From Begonia masoniana (lineage: Eukaryota; Streptophyta; Magnoliopsida; Cucurbitales; Begoniaceae), in NCBI GenBank assembly GCA_022432975.1, contig CM039509.1:18303760-18367759 (forward strand): a stretch of 64,000 bases of DNA, written 5' to 3'. The position numbers were made by a program, and so were the translations under genes. Shown here one piece after another: positions 1 through 12,027 of this stretch. The notes under the pieces are model-generated. The model was not told the DNA's origin, made no database searches, and saw only the letters and a list, made by a program, of their open reading frames with translations. Each line of letters starts with the position of its first letter. Positions within the stretch are counted from its first letter, which is position 1.

Positions 1-267
1 AATCCGAATGCCAAGGAAAGGATAAGAAGACTGAAGTGGATGTAGTCAGGAAAAAAGAAGGAAAGGATAAGAAAACAGGATGTAGTCAGGATAAAAAGTA
101 TCTTATAATCATCTGTGCATTTTTGGGTGCAAGGCCTTTGTTCACATTTCAAAAGACGAGCGATCGAAGCTCGATGTGAAGACAAGGTCGTGTGTATTCA
201 TCGGCTATGGTCTTGATGAGTTTGGCTACAGGTTCTACGATCTGGTGCAGAAAAAGCTTGTTAGAGA
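1..267 (+). pseudogene. Ty1/copia element A, segment 1: end of integrase region
   Basis: From about 112 the + strand reads as the C-terminal part of a copia integrase region, with the family's typical string around FGCKAFVHI and then VFIGYGLDEFGYRFYDL. Reading stops at 267 inside a codon context that resumes at 2974, so one coding stretch was split by the insertion at 268-2973. The first 110 bases contain two similar copies of a lysine-rich stretch (GGATAAGAA...GATGTAGTCAGG) and were not interpreted further. The element's 5' LTR, gag and protease would lie left of the window. Overall similarity is to Tnt1/Tork-type copia elements; the lineage is an inference. Confidence 0.8.
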
Positions 268-505
268 TGTAACGCCCGGGATTTTTGAGAGAAAAATAAA
301 ATGATAAGGTAATTATTTAATAAATAGTTGTTTTAATTAATTTAAAAGAAACGTGAATAAATTTGGTTAACCTAATTGGTTAACTCATTTAGGTTCGGGC
401 ACTTCCAGTGAAAGTAGGCCGTGGGTTACAATTTAATAATGAGATTTAGTGAAATTCGAAATGGTCGGAAACACGGTAAAATGAGGATTAATTAATGGTT
501 AGTTT

Positions 506-513
506 TATTATTG

Positions 514-556
<43 letters not shown>

Positions 557-568
557 AATAATAATAAC
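506..568. repeat. ATT/AAT microsatellite
   Basis: A run of TTA/ATT trinucleotides turns into AAT/TAA trinucleotides, so the tract is itself an inverted repeat. It sits in the first 300 bases of the solo LTR, directly upstream of the hairpin at 572-605. Confidence 0.95.
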
Positions 569-571
569 ATA

Positions 572-605
572 AACAACAGAATGGCCCGAAGGCCATTCTG
601 TTGTT
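572..605. other. Perfect 15-bp hairpin with CGAA loop
   Basis: Bases 572-586 are the exact reverse complement of 591-605, separated by the tetraloop CGAA at 587-590. The stem contains GAATGGCC. It follows the palindromic ATT/AAT tract and precedes a GC-rich stretch resembling a 5' untranslated exon. Confidence 0.95.
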
Positions 606-743
606 CGAGCTTCCGCCTGACGCCGAGAGAGACGAGGGAGACGGCGACGATTTTCGACGGCCACCACCGGTGATTCTCGCCGTTTTCAGGCCAGACAACG
701 GCGACGTGAGGCTCCGGTCCCTCCTCGCGCACAAAACCGAACG

Positions 744-2240
744 GTATGCCTCCTTTTGTGCCCTGTTTTCGTGCTGTTGGTGGCCGGGGGTGGTGAGCTC
801 GATTGAGCTCCGATCGCCGGCCGTTTTAGGTCACTTCCGGCGTGGGTTTGCCGACCCTTGGTCCGGCTTTGGTCGACTGGCAGTCGTGAGCCCGATTTGG
901 GCGAAATTCAGTGAATGCCCGATTAGGGCAACTCGGGTTTTGCTTAATGTAGCTTCGATTTTAGGTTAGATATTGTTAATTGAGTGTACATGTGGTTGAT
1001 TGGTGAAGAAATTGATGGAATTTGATGAAAAATCAAAAAGGGGAAAATTTCTGAGAAAGGGCAGTTTCGGGTTTCTGCCAAATTGACCTAGTTCCGGTCA
1101 TTTGTTTTAAAATTCCTTTTGGAAGATTAAAATAGGTTATTAGAGGAGTACGTGGCCACTGGAATCGTTCGATTCTGATAACCGACGCGAAAGTTACGCG
1201 CGTTCGAAGTTTTAGGTCGGTTTTTACCGAACCCAAATTAGTGGCCGTTTGATTAGGTTTTAATTGGATTAGGCTAAAAATAGTAGTTTAAGATGTTTTC
1301 ACAAAAATGAGAGTTTAGTTATGCCCGAATGAGAAATTGGAAGTTTTAGGAAAGAATTTCCTTAATTAGGAGATTAGTTCAAGTTTGAAATTAGTTTAAT
1401 TAGGATCGATTTTAATGTTCTTAATTGTGAAATGCTTTAGGTGGAGACGACTTTACGGACGGTGCTCGGCATAAACAGGACGCCAGGTAAGTGGATGTTA
1501 GGCTTCCGGCCCTTAAGGCCCTACATCGTGTCAACGTTAGGTTTTTCTGTTTTGATGATGATTTCTGACTGTGGGTTTAATGTGTCGGGTAGCCCAGGTT
1601 ATTAGTTAATAGTTGTTTGTTAGGTTTTTAGTGATTAAAGCATGTCTAAGTATGTTATGCACTGTTTGATGATATGTCTTGATGATATGTTATATGTAAA
1701 GTCCTCATGCATCATGTTTTAGGAAAAGTACGAAAATGTTTTAGCATATGATTTCATGATTTAAACGTAGAAACGACAACGATATAAAACGAAAATGTAA
1801 AGTGTCTGAGGGAAGTGGTTCACCCCTCAGATGTAGATTGTGGAACGTCCAGAAAATGTATGATATCTGAAGGAAGTGGTTCACCCTTCAGGTAAAGATT
1901 TATATGTGGAACGTCTAGAGATGGAGAAACTAATCCGCCCTCCATTGGTAGAGGATTACATGTATGTACGATAGAAACAAAATGAACGATGTATGATTCT
2001 CACGTGTATGTTTCTCACGGGACTAAACGAAATGAATATGAACGATGAAACGAAACGAAACGAAATGAATATGAACGATGAAACGAAACAAAACGAAATG
2101 AATATGAACAATGAAACGAAATGAAACGATTATGTACGATGAAACTGTAGAAACTGCATATGTTAGGTAAAATATTTTAAATTCATATAGTGCATCCCCT
2201 TACTAAGCATTAGGCTTACTGTTTATGTTGCATGATGTAG
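744..2240 (+). other. Intron-like leader module in solo LTR
   Basis: Putative intron 1 is 744-1440 (donor ACG/GTATGCC, acceptor GCTTTAG/GTG). Mini-exon 2 is 1441-1486 (46 nt). Putative intron 2 is 1487-2240 (donor CCAG/GTAAGT, branch-like TACTAAG at 2201, acceptor GATGTAG/GTGA). A GGCC-TTAA-GGCC-CTACATC block follows the second donor. The same order occurs in six other LTR families here. Splicing is inferred. Confidence 0.5.
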
Positions 2241-2973
2241 GTGACAGGTGAGAGTTTCCCTTGATGACAAAGAACAGGTGGTCGACGGATGGTGCTCGTG
2301 GCGGCGGAGCGTGTTTTGGCATGGTTCAGTGACATGGGTGTGCGTCGGGTTGTTTTGTGGTAATTGAATGTGAGTTAGAAGGTTACCAGTTGTTTGGAAG
2401 ATTTTAGGGTGTACATTGAAGTTTGACATTTTTATGGTTTTATAGTGGATATTGGTTTGGAGTTAAGTGTTAATTTGAATGTATTGATTAATGAATTTGT
2501 TTTAAGAGAAGTTTAGGGGTTTAAATGTTTATATTCACGGTTGATTGGGGATTTGATTGGATTATCTTTGGAGGAGTTTAGGTGTCTTTATTTTAGAAAT
2601 ATACTGGAACTGCTTGGGTTATTCTTAATAGGTAAGGATAAGCTCGATTTTTAGAGCGATCCATGCAGTTCGTTTTCGTAAAATTTGGAAGTGTTTAGAT
2701 TAAGTTAGAGTTGTGTTTATTAATGAAAGGAGTGGTTGTGTTTTGGGTGTGAGAATGAATTTATTGTTGAATGAAGGAAGAATAGGGAGCAGAAGAAAAA
2801 TTTACGTGGTTACGAGAGTTTAAAGTTAAGGTTACGTTATAGTTAGTTTGTTTAAGGGTTTTGGGAAATGTTTAAAGTAAAAATGAAAAAGTTTAAGTGA
2901 AAATACGAGGGCTTAGGTAATGATTATGTCACGGCAAGTCCGTGGCTGCCCTGATCGGGTTGGGGTCGTCACA

Positions 2974-4649
2974 AGAGATGCCGTGTTCGTGGAAGACCAA
3001 AGCATCAAAGACATTGATAAGGCAGAAATGATAGATATGTACAATGATGATTTTATTGATTTGGATCAAATTTCTACACATGCAGAGCATCCCGATCAAT
3101 AGGGAGCAGAATCGGAGCATGATACCAATCTCGAAAATGGCGAAGTCTCCACATCTGATGATGTTGAACCGATTGAGCAAGTCGAAGAAGAGGTTCAAGA
3201 GTTGCAAGATGAACCTCTTTTGAGAAGATCCACTAGAGAGCGGGGTCCTTCGGTGAGATACACCTCAGATGAGTATGTGATGCTCACAGATGCTGAAAAG
3301 CCAGACACATACCAAGAGGTGGCTTTCATTAATGAGAAGAAAGAGTGGTTGAAAGCCATGGAAGAGGAGATGCAATATTTTCACGAGAATCACACGTATG
3401 ACTTGGTGAAGTTACCTCAAGGCAAGAAAGCTCTCAAGAACAGATGGGTCTATAGGTTGAAGACTAAAAATGCAAGCTCACAGTCAAGGTACAAGGCTCA
3501 GTTGGTTGTAAAGGGGTACGATCAAAAGAAGGGAATCGACTTTGAAGAAATATTCTCACCGGTGGTGGAAATGTCCTCGATTCGATTTGCTCTTGGTTTA
3601 GGTGCGCGTTTGAATTTGAAGATCGAGCAACTTGATGTGAAAACTGCGTTTCTTCATGGTGACTTGGAGAAAGAGATCTACATGGAGCAGCCCGAGAGAT
3701 TCAAAGTCAAAGGAAAAAAGCAACTTGTGTGCAAGTTGAAGAAGAGCTTGTATGGCCTCAAATAAGCTCCACGACAGTGTTACAAGAAGTTTGACTCTTT
3801 CATGGTGAATCACGGGTACAGGCGGACATCGTCAGACCATTGTGTTTTTATCAAGAGGTATTCTGATGAAGACTTCATTATTCTCCTCTTGTATATTGAC
3901 GATATGTTGATCATAAGTCATGATACTAGCAAGATTGCTAAGTTGAAGTGAGAGTTGATCAAGTCTTTTACGATGAAAGACTTGGGTGCGGCGAAGAAGA
4001 TCCTTGGTATGAAGATCTCTCGTGATAGAAAGAATGAGAAACTTTGGCTGTCTCAGGAAGACTACATCGAGAAGGTACTTAAAAGGTTCAACATGAGCAA
4101 GGCCAAAGTTGTGTGTTCTTTACTTGCATGTCACTTCAAGCTCAATACGGAGCAATGTCCTACAAGTGAGAAAGACAAGACAGATATGAGTCAAGTTTCT
4201 TATGCATCTGCAGTTGGCAATTTGATGTATGTCATGGTTTGTACTCAACCCGATATTGCTCATTTCGTTGGAGTAGTCAGCTGGTTCCTCTCCAATCCTA
4301 GCAAAGAACACTGGGAAGTAGTGTAGTGGATACTCAGATATCTCCGAGGTACTTTCAGGTTGTGTTTGTGTTTCGGTAGCGGTGATTCTATGCTAGTTGA
4401 ATATACCAATTCAAATATGGTCGGTGACGTTGATTCCAGAAAGTCTGTTTTAGGATTCTTGATGACTTTTTCAGGGACAGCCTGTCTTGGCAATCGAAGT
4501 TGCAAAAGTGCATTACGCTGTCCACCACAGAAGCCTAGTACATTGCGATTATTGAGGGCTGTAAGGAGGCTTTTTGGATGAGGAGATTCCTTGAGGAATT
4601 GAGTTTGCACCAAGAGAAGTACGTTGTGTTCAGCAATAGCTAGAGTGCT
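2974..4649 (+). pseudogene. Ty1/copia element A, segment 2: reverse transcriptase and RNase H
   Basis: This continues the copia polyprotein of segment 1. It reads through an acidic linker, the RSTRERGPSVRY motif, the reverse transcriptase core (KNRWVYRLK; QLDVKTAFLHGDL; KKSLYGLK; YIDDMLI) and RNase H. In-frame stops occur at about 3100, 3763, 3949 and 4324, and the frame shifts near 4500, so it cannot be translated. The YIDD box and the DVKTAFLHG motif identify copia RT. The segment breaks off in RNase H at 4649, where gypsy element B begins; the last part of RNase H resumes at 38784. Confidence 0.9.
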
Positions 4650-5860
4650 TCTAACGACCCTTAGTCCTATCCCTTAAATTACCGTGAAAATTTTTCATTT
4701 TAAAACATTAAGTAATTTCCACTTCGAAGGCTTTAAATCGAATCTAATTTATTGGAATTGTCTTGAAAATCATTTAAGAAAATACATTAAACAGAAAAAT
4801 CATCGGCCAAATGAATCAGGGGCATAAAGGGCAATTTGTGCCCAAAATGTATAGCCGATCGATCGGCTGTGGCATTTACTTGCCAGGCGATCGATCGCCT
4901 GATCGATCGCCCCTTGACGATCACACACAGCCGATCGATCGCCCATGCAGGCAATCGATCGGCAACCGCTCTGGAAAAACCAGAGCAGTTATCATTGAGG
5001 CGCCGATTGATCGCCCCTACTGGCGATCGATCGGCATCCTGCACACACACTTCATCAATTTCCTTCCTTACATTCATCCCTTCATTAATTTATTTCCAAA
5101 CACAATTCATAAAAAACGCTTCAACATAAAATCACTCGACACTCGCACATCCTTCACAACCTCACTCATTTCTCAATTCACCAGTCACTATAAACGCGAC
5201 TCAAAGCGTTTAAAACAGAGTAATTTCATGAAAACAAACTGCGTGGATCGGTTTAAAAACTAAACATTTTCCCTACAAGTTTAAAAAATCACCAAGCAGT
5301 TCCAGAAATTCCAAAATAGAAATCATCGCTTAAACATCCTAAACATTGGTTCATAAAGCTATACAAAACCCCTTTCATCATAATCTCCAACTAACAATCA
5401 AAAAGGGCACTTTCTATGCACTTTCTAAATCAATTAACCTATCGTATCAAAATACCTATACCGTCGTCCCTTCCCACGGGTCAAAATTACGCATTGACTG
5501 CCCAGCACGCTTCCACGGGCATCATTTTCCAACCGATTTATACGTCTGGTAGAAGAACGTCTTCCTATCCTGTTTCAAAATCACCTACACCATAGAAACA
5601 ATCTATAAGCTAAAGGGCTCAGTAAGTTTCGAAAATGAAAATGCATGTTGCGCATATGCTATTGAATTTTTATTCTTTTCATTACATAACGTGAAATGTC
5701 ACCGGGGGTTCATTCACCAGATGGAGAGGGCACATCTCGTGATCAAACAGCCCTTTCCATCTAACGGGGGGAAAAAAACACTTCACCTGTAGGACAGCCG
5801 TATCTGAACCCCACCACGACGTGACTGGGATTATGTACATTCGTTTTCATTCTTTAGTTA
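4650..5860 (-). repeat. Element B 3' LTR, part 1
   Basis: Nearly identical to 36174 to about 37400 of the other B LTR. It ends at TTTAGTTA where element C inserted; AGTTA at 5856-5860 is C's target duplication. It holds the GATCGATC-rich cluster and one copy of the roughly 170-bp duplication that reads CACCGGGGGTTCATTCAC. Confidence 0.9.
4853..5036. repeat. GATCGATC palindrome cluster
   Basis: Seven or so copies of CGATCGATCG or one-base variants lie within 185 bp, several as longer palindromes such as AGGCGATCGATCGCCT. A CTCTGG...CCAGAG stem lies between them. The matching region of the other B LTR (36378-36525) has fewer copies plus an additional hairpin near 36529. Confidence 0.9.
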
Positions 5861-6025
5861 TGTAACACCCGGCGAGTTTAACCAGGTGACTTTCTTAACT
5901 GTTTTAACGGCCATGTTTATTTTGATCTTTTCGGTTTGGAATTTTATGCCAAGGCTTAATTAATGTGCACGTGTCATAAATTAGGTTGGGTGGCAGGATT
6001 TGTAATTAAGAATGGTTGGGTTAAG

Positions 6026-6034
6026 TATAAATAG
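6026..6034 (+). promoter_or_regulatory. TATA box of element C 5' LTR
   Basis: TATAAATAG about 165 bp into the LTR, followed by a pyrimidine-rich stretch typical of plant 5' leaders. The 3' LTR has the same box at 11132-11140. If used, the U3 part is very short and most of the LTR is R/U5. Confidence 0.65.
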
Positions 6035-6176
6035 GAAATGGAAACTTTAAAACCTCACTGTAGCCAACATTCCCTTCTGCATTCTCTCATTTTCCCCAGC
6101 TGTCTCCCTCTCCGCCAGCGACTCTCTCTTTGACGATCGATTCCTCCAACCTCCACTCCGATAACCTACGTTCGAG

Positions 6177-7180
6177 GTAAGATTTAGTCAATGTAGTTGC
6201 CGTGTAGTTATTTGAAACTCTGTTTTCAACTAGAACCCAATGTTTCAAGATTCTTCAATGGCCGAATAATAGGAACATTTATAATCGGTGTTTGGTAATA
6301 GCATTTCCGAATCGATTCTGGACATTTAATATAACCGACCCTGATTAATCGTTAGTTGAACCTAGCTGTTTTGGTTTTGGATTACAGACTACACACAGAG
6401 AACTAGACTAAGGGATTCGGGATTGACTTTAGTTATTAGATTCTAGGATGACTTGGGATTAGGACTATTAGGATTTTCATTTTAACTACTGCAATGTAAA
6501 TATTTTAGGTGAAGAAGTCTGGAGAAAAGGAGTTTAAGTTGCTAAGGAAACCGGGTAAGTGAATGTATAGGATTCCTGGCCATTAGGGCTCTACATCACA
6601 AGGATGCTAGGTAGAAACTGATACGATGATTAGAAGTTATTTAAGCTACTGTCTGTTACTTATGTTAATGTTTGACTTAATGGTATGATTTCATGTCGGA
6701 AGAATGCACTATTCTGTAGCTTGATGAGTTAAGAGTTCTCATGTTCATGCATCATGAATGTTTTATGCATATGAAAATATTTTAAAAGCATGTTTTCCTC
6801 ATGAACAAGATAAGAATATAAAACTTATGCAACGTGAATTAAGCGAGGGTTGGGGGCGATTTGGCGTATGTCACTATCCAAAAGGAAGTACCATGATTAT
6901 GACCTGCAAGGGACTATGTACACTCTCACTGTCAACCCCCTTTACCGGCACAAATCCTCTCTTAATCCACACAACATGAACAAAGAATATGATTGATGAA
7001 CATGAATGATGATTATGAACGATGAATACGAACGATGAACAAGGATGAAGACTTTGAGTATGAATATGAACAAGAAAAGATTCATGAGCATTTATTTCTT
7101 AAAATGAGCATTCATGCATACTTGTTAGTATTGCATTCCTTACTAAGCATTAGGCTTATAGTTTAAACCTTATGATGTAG
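6177..7180 (+). other. Intron-like leader module in C 5' LTR
   Basis: Putative intron 1 is 6177-6508 (TCGAG/GTAAGA to TTTTAG/GTGAAG). Mini-exon 2 is 6509-6554 (46 nt, contains TTGCTAAGGA). Putative intron 2 is 6555-7180 (CCGG/GTAAGTG to GATGTAG/GTGAAG, with TACTAAG at 7141). The CTACATC block follows the second donor. Splicing is inferred. Confidence 0.55.
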
Positions 7181-7599
7181 GTGAAGATTTAGCAGGTGAG
7201 GATTCCAAATTCAGTGATGATGTCTAAGGCTGGTTGCATGATGGTGCTCAGGGTGGAAGTCTGTGGCTGGCAGGCGAATATGACCCGTAGTTATGCTCAT
7301 AATGTGTCAGTAAGATTTATGATGAACTGATGTTTAACTAGAATGAGATTCTCTTAGAATATTGGATTCTGTGATTGTCTAGTTTGGTTACCAAAATTTG
7401 GGGATGATTATAAGGGTATAGAATGATCTGTTTTAATTAAGTCTTCCGCTACAAGTATCCTAGATAAGTCCATGTTTCATGTCTGCCTATGTTTATGTCT
7501 ACGAGTATGAGATCTGTGAAGGTCAGATTATCTTTCTGTCGATATGAGTTGTTTGAAGTTTTCTGTATTTCGCTGTTGTGTGATAGAAGTTGGATGAAT

Positions 7600-8110
7600 A
7601 CATCATCCGGCTGACATCACCGGTGTGAGTTGAATGATAGAAGCTGGATGGGTGAATCATCCGGCTGACGTCACCGGTGGATGGCGAACGTTTGTTGTTC
7701 ACCGGATGATGTCTCTTATTGGTTGAGGTAAGTGAGTCACGTGTATTGCACATGCTTACCGGATGATGTCTCTGTTGAATGAGGACACCATCCGGCTAAC
7801 ATCACCGGTGGATGGCGAACGTTTGTTGTTCACCGGATGATGTCTCTTATCGGTTGAGGTAAGTGAGTCACGTGTATTGCACATGCTTACCGGATGATGT
7901 CTCTGTTGAATGAGGACACCATCTGGCTGATGTCATCGGTGGATGGGGACAATTGTTGCTCACCAGATGATTGTCTCTGATGGGTGAGGACATCATCCGG
8001 CTGACGTCACCGGTGGATGGCGAATGGTTGTTGTTCACCAGATGATGTCTCTTATTAGTTAGCAAGGTTAAGTAAGCCACGTGAGATGCACAAGATGACC
8101 GGATGATGTA
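7600..8110. repeat. 131-bp minisatellite with CATCCGG / TGACGTCA motifs
   Basis: A unit of about 131 bp (start of GATGGCGAAC at 7680 and again at 7811) occurs in two good copies followed by two degenerate ones. Each unit includes CATCCGGCTGAC, CACCGGTGGATG and CACCGGATGATG, and the 131-bp copies also GAGTCACGTG. The same zone in the 3' LTR is at 27395-27750 and 30214-30370. Confidence 0.9.
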
Positions 8111-8507
8111 GATTTACACTATCGGCTGAAGCGAGCTCAATGCTCATCATTTAGCGATCGGCATAGGAGATATACATATATATTTTGTCGTCTAGTGCCC
8201 GGGTGATGCGGGAACTGAAGTGTGATTTATCACTGGTCGATGTGAGCTTATTTCTCTACCGGCTGACGCAGTTTAAGAGTTGAAGTACCAGTTCACCAGC
8301 TGAGGCACCTTGCACTGCTCGCCTGTAGATGCGTAATGTATTTTTTTGCTGAGCAATGTTTAATGATTCACGAGTGATGTCTTGAGCCAAGTTATGTTTT
8401 AAAAAAAAATATAAAGGGGTATAATTCCGGTAAAAATAGTAAGGATATATGGACAAGTCTAAAAGAGTCATGGTTTGGTCTCGGCCCTACTGGGGTTGTT
8501 ACAATTA

Positions 8508-8519
8508 TGGTATCAAAGC
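8508..8519 (+). promoter_or_regulatory. Primer-binding site of element C
   Basis: TGGTATCAAAGC matches the 3' end of initiator tRNA-Met complement (usual TGGTATCAGAGC) with one mismatch, 4 bp after the LTR end. It marks the start of the internal region. Confidence 0.85.
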
Positions 8520-8666
8520 AAAACCGGGTTCTAAAATCGATTCTGTAGACTGCCTTCCAGCTCTGACTGCCACCTGAGTACACTCCAGCAACTGTAGTGT
8601 TTATGATTTTAGTAAATGTCATTAAGTTAAGATGTATTTATGAATATTTGGTCTAGGAATCTCAAG

Positions 8667-10955
8667 ATGGTAAAAGGTCAGCAAAGAGAGACCAATGAGG
8701 ACAGCAATGCCATTGCTCAGTTGACAGAGTTGGTCATGCGCCAATCTCGCCAGATTGAACAGCTGATGACTGCCAGAGAAAGGCAAGCAAATTCTAGTTC
8801 AAATGCAGCTCAAGATCATGGTGGCGAGCGTTTTCACCGGCTTTGACCCCCGACGTTTAATGGTCGAGTTTCAGACCCGGTTTATGCTGAGGAATGGATT
8901 CAGAAAATGGAGGACATGTTCAGGTATGCAAAAGTTGAGGACGGAGATAAGGTTACATGTGCTGTCTTTCACCTGAAACTTGATGCAAGGCATTGGTGGA
9001 ACTCAATCCAGAGCACCGCTAATGCAGGAGCTATGACCTGGGAAATGTTTAAGACTGCCTTCTTTGACAAGTACTTCAGCCGAGCTGTTCGAGCCAGCAA
9101 GAAAATGGAATTCATGCAACTACGTCAAACCGGTTCTGTGGCTGATTACATCTGCAAGTTTGAGGCATTGTCTCGGTTTGCTCCCCGCCTGGTGGATGAT
9201 GAGGAGGACAAGATTCACCAGTTTGTCCACGGGCTGAAGCCGAGCCTCTTCCAGGGAGTGAAGACTGCAGGGATCCATAACATACCTTATTCCAAAGTGG
9301 CTGCTAAGGCTTTGGAATTAGAAGAGGTAGAGTTGGCAGTACGAGGACAATGTGAACCGCCAAGGAAGTTTTTCAAGGATACTCAGCCACCACCGCGCCA
9401 GGGCAGAGGTTGGCAACCACAACTGAACAGAGGGCCACAGCAACAGCAGAAAGGTATAAAGAGACCCTTCAATCCAAATGATGACCAAGGAAAAGGGAAG
9501 CGACCCCTGGCTCCTCTATGCCCCACCTGTCAGAAGAACCACCCCGGCGAATGCAAGTTACATTATGGCCGCTGTTATAGATGTGATAAGGTTGGACACG
9601 TGGTCAGAGACTGCCCCTTGCCGCCAGACCCGAATCGAGTCAGGGTAGCGCCAAGGGTTTATGCTTTAATGGAAGATGAAGATGCCGAGTAGCACACAGT
9701 CATAACAGGTACCATTATGGTTTGTGGTATTTCTGCTTACACACTTATAGATACAGGGGCCACACACTTGTTTGTATCAACCTTGTTTGTACTTGAGCAT
9801 AAACTAGAACTCATGCCAACTGAGAGGTCATTTAGTGTCATGTTACCGTCGGGAAAGTCCCTACATTCTGAGCAGATATTGAAGGGTGATGTTATGTCCC
9901 TAGGAGATAAGAAGCTATATGTAGAACTGATCGTAATCGATATAAGAGAATATGAGGTCATACTAGGGATGGATTGGTTATTCAAGCATTATGCCACGAT
10001 AAGTTGTAGGTCTAGATTAGTTGAGTTCCGACCCCCGAACGGTGATCGGTATTCCTTCCAAGCTATCCCAAAACTAAGTAAAATGCCAATTATTTCCTTA
10101 CTAGAGACTCAACGATTACTGAAGAGTGGTTGTGTGAGTTTTCTAGCTTGTGTAATTAATGTTCAGGTGGAGAATAAGGTAAAGCTACAAGATATTCCCA
10201 TAGTCAGAGAGTTTCCGGATGCATTTTTGGATGACTTGCCCGGAATACCACCCGACAGAGAAATTGAGTTTGTAATAGATACTTATCCTGAGGCTTTACC
10301 TGCGTCTAAGAACCCTTACCGCATGGCACCTTTTGAGTTGAAAGAATTAAAAGTCCAACTGCAGGAATTAGTAGATAAGGGGTTTATACGCCCTAGCAGT
10401 TCTCCCTGGGGTGCACCTGTTTTATTCGTTAAGAAGAAGGATGGTTCTCTTAGAATGTGCATTGACTATAGGGAGCTAAACAAGTTGACAATTAAGAATA
10501 AATATCCCTTACCCCAAATTGATGACCTGTTTGACCAATTACAAGGACTTTTAGGATTTGGTAAGAAGGGAAAACTTAATCCGCGATTTATTGGACCATT
10601 CCCTGTCTTAGCAAGGATTGGCAGTACAGCTTACAAACTGCAATTGCCTCCATCACTGGAAAAGGTACATAATGTCTTTCATGTGTCAATGTTAAGGAAA
10701 TGCATACATGATCCGGCACATGTCGTGGAACCAACTGGAATCGATATCGAGCCGACCCTAGGGTATGAAGAGAAACCAGTAAGGATTATGGAATCTGTAG
10801 TAAAGACTCTTCAAAATAAAGAAATTCTACTGGTGAAAGTCTTATGGATGAATCATGGTGTTGAAGAAGCCACATGGGGGCGACAGCAAGGCATGCTGAA
10901 CAAATATCCGGAGCTCTTTGTTAGAGCAATTTTCGAGAACGAAAATTTTGTTTAA
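8667..10955 (+). pseudogene. Element C gag-pol with large in-frame deletion
   Basis: One reading frame runs from the ATG at 8667 to 10955. It holds a retrotransposon gag domain (WW...F...YF pattern), a CCHC zinc knuckle ([14 protein letters not shown], near 9570), an aspartic protease with DTGATHLF near 9750, and the first part of reverse transcriptase up to DDLFDQLQG. It then jumps directly to the end of the integrase ([14 protein letters not shown]) and a chromodomain-like tail ([16 protein letters not shown]). Compared with element D about 2154 bp (718 codons) are missing, including the RT active site, RNase H and the integrase core. In-frame stops lie at 8844-8846 and 9690-9692. It cannot encode a working polymerase. 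Confidence 0.93.
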
Positions 10956-10966
10956 GGAGAGGTGGA
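10954..10966 (+). promoter_or_regulatory. Polypurine tract of element C
   Basis: AAGGAGAGGTGGA directly before the 3' LTR, the expected place for plus-strand priming. Confidence 0.75.
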
Positions 10967-12027
10967 TGTAACACCCGGTGAGTTTGACCAGGTGACTTTC
11001 TTAACTGTTTTAACGGCCATTTTTATTTTGATCTTTTTGGTTTGGAACTTTATGCCAAGGCTTAATTAATGTGCATGTGTCATAAATTAGGTTGGGTTGC
11101 AGGATTTGTAATTAAGAATGGTTGGGTTAAGTATAAATAGGAAATGGAAACTTTTAAACCTCACTGTAGCCGACATTCCCTTCTGCATTCTCTCATTTCC
11201 CCAAGCTATCTCCCTCTCCGCCAGCGACTCTCTCTTTGACAATCGATTCCTCCAACCTCCACTCCGATAACCTACGTTCGAGGTAAGATTTAGTCAATGT
11301 AGTTGCCGTGTAGTTATTTGGAACTCTGTTTTCAACTAGAACCCAATGTTTCAAGATTCTTCAATGGCCGAATAATAGGAACATTTATAATCGGTGTTTG
11401 GTAATAGCATTTCCGAATCGATTCTGGACATTTAAGATAACCGACCCTGATTAATGGTTAGTTGAACCTAGCTGTTTTGGTTTTGAATTTCAAACTACAC
11501 ACAGAGAACTAGACTAAGGGATTCGGGAATGACTTTAGTTATTAGATTCTAGGATGACTTGTGATTAGGACTATTAGGATTTTCATTTTAACTACTGCAA
11601 TGTAAATGTTTTAGGTGAAGAAGTCTGGAGAAAAGGAGTTTAAGGTTCTAAGGAAACCAGGTAAGTGAATGTGTAGGATTCCCGGCCATTAGGGCTCTAC
11701 ATCAAAAGGATGCTAGGTAGAAACTGATACGATGATTAGAAGTTATTTAAGCTACTGTCTGTTACTTATGTTAATGTTTGACTTAATGGTATGATTTCAT
11801 GTCGGAAGAATGCACTATTCTGTAGCTTGATGAGTTAAGAGTTCTTATGTTCATGCATCATGAATGTTTTATGCATATGAAAATGTTTTAAGAGCATGTT
11901 TTCCTCATGAACAAGATAAGAATATAAAACTTATGCAACGTGAATTAAGCGAGGGTTGGGGGCGGTTTGGCATATGTCACTGTCCAAAAAGAAGGACCAT
12001 GATTACGACCCGCAAGGGACTATGTAC
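10967..12027 (+). repeat. Element C 3' LTR, part 1
   Basis: Homologous to 5861-6922 of the 5' LTR, with the same TATA box and mini-exon. It is cut at ...GACTATGTAC, where element D inserted; TGTAC at 12023-12027 is the target duplication. Confidence 0.93.

Larger units (their letters stand above)
268..2973 (+). mobile_element. Solo LTR of a Ty3/gypsy-like element inside copia A
   Basis: The segment begins TGTAACGCCCGGG and ends GGGGTCGTCACA. It is flanked by the direct repeat AGAGA (263-267 and 2974-2978), and removing it with one repeat restores the copia reading frame. There is no gag-pol, primer-binding site or second LTR, so this is a 2706-bp solo LTR left by LTR-LTR recombination. Its termini match those of the other gypsy LTRs in the window. 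It contains an ATT microsatellite (about 506-565), a perfect hairpin (572-605), a roughly 70-bp imperfect duplication (1800-1925) and a two-intron-like layout (744-2240). Confidence 0.9.
5861..8503 (+). repeat. Element C 5' LTR
   Basis: A 2643-bp LTR running from TGTAACACCCGG to TTGTTACA and followed 4 bp later by the primer-binding site. It has a TATA box only about 165 bp from its start, an intron-like leader, CACGTG and TGACGTCA motifs, and a minisatellite near its 3' end. By eye it differs little from the 3' LTR, so the insertion looks fairly young. Confidence 0.93.

Noticed and set aside
601..969. GC-rich 122-codon open frame
   Set aside because: Lies in the putative first exon and intron of a solo LTR; no recognisable protein, and composition reflects the leader-like region.
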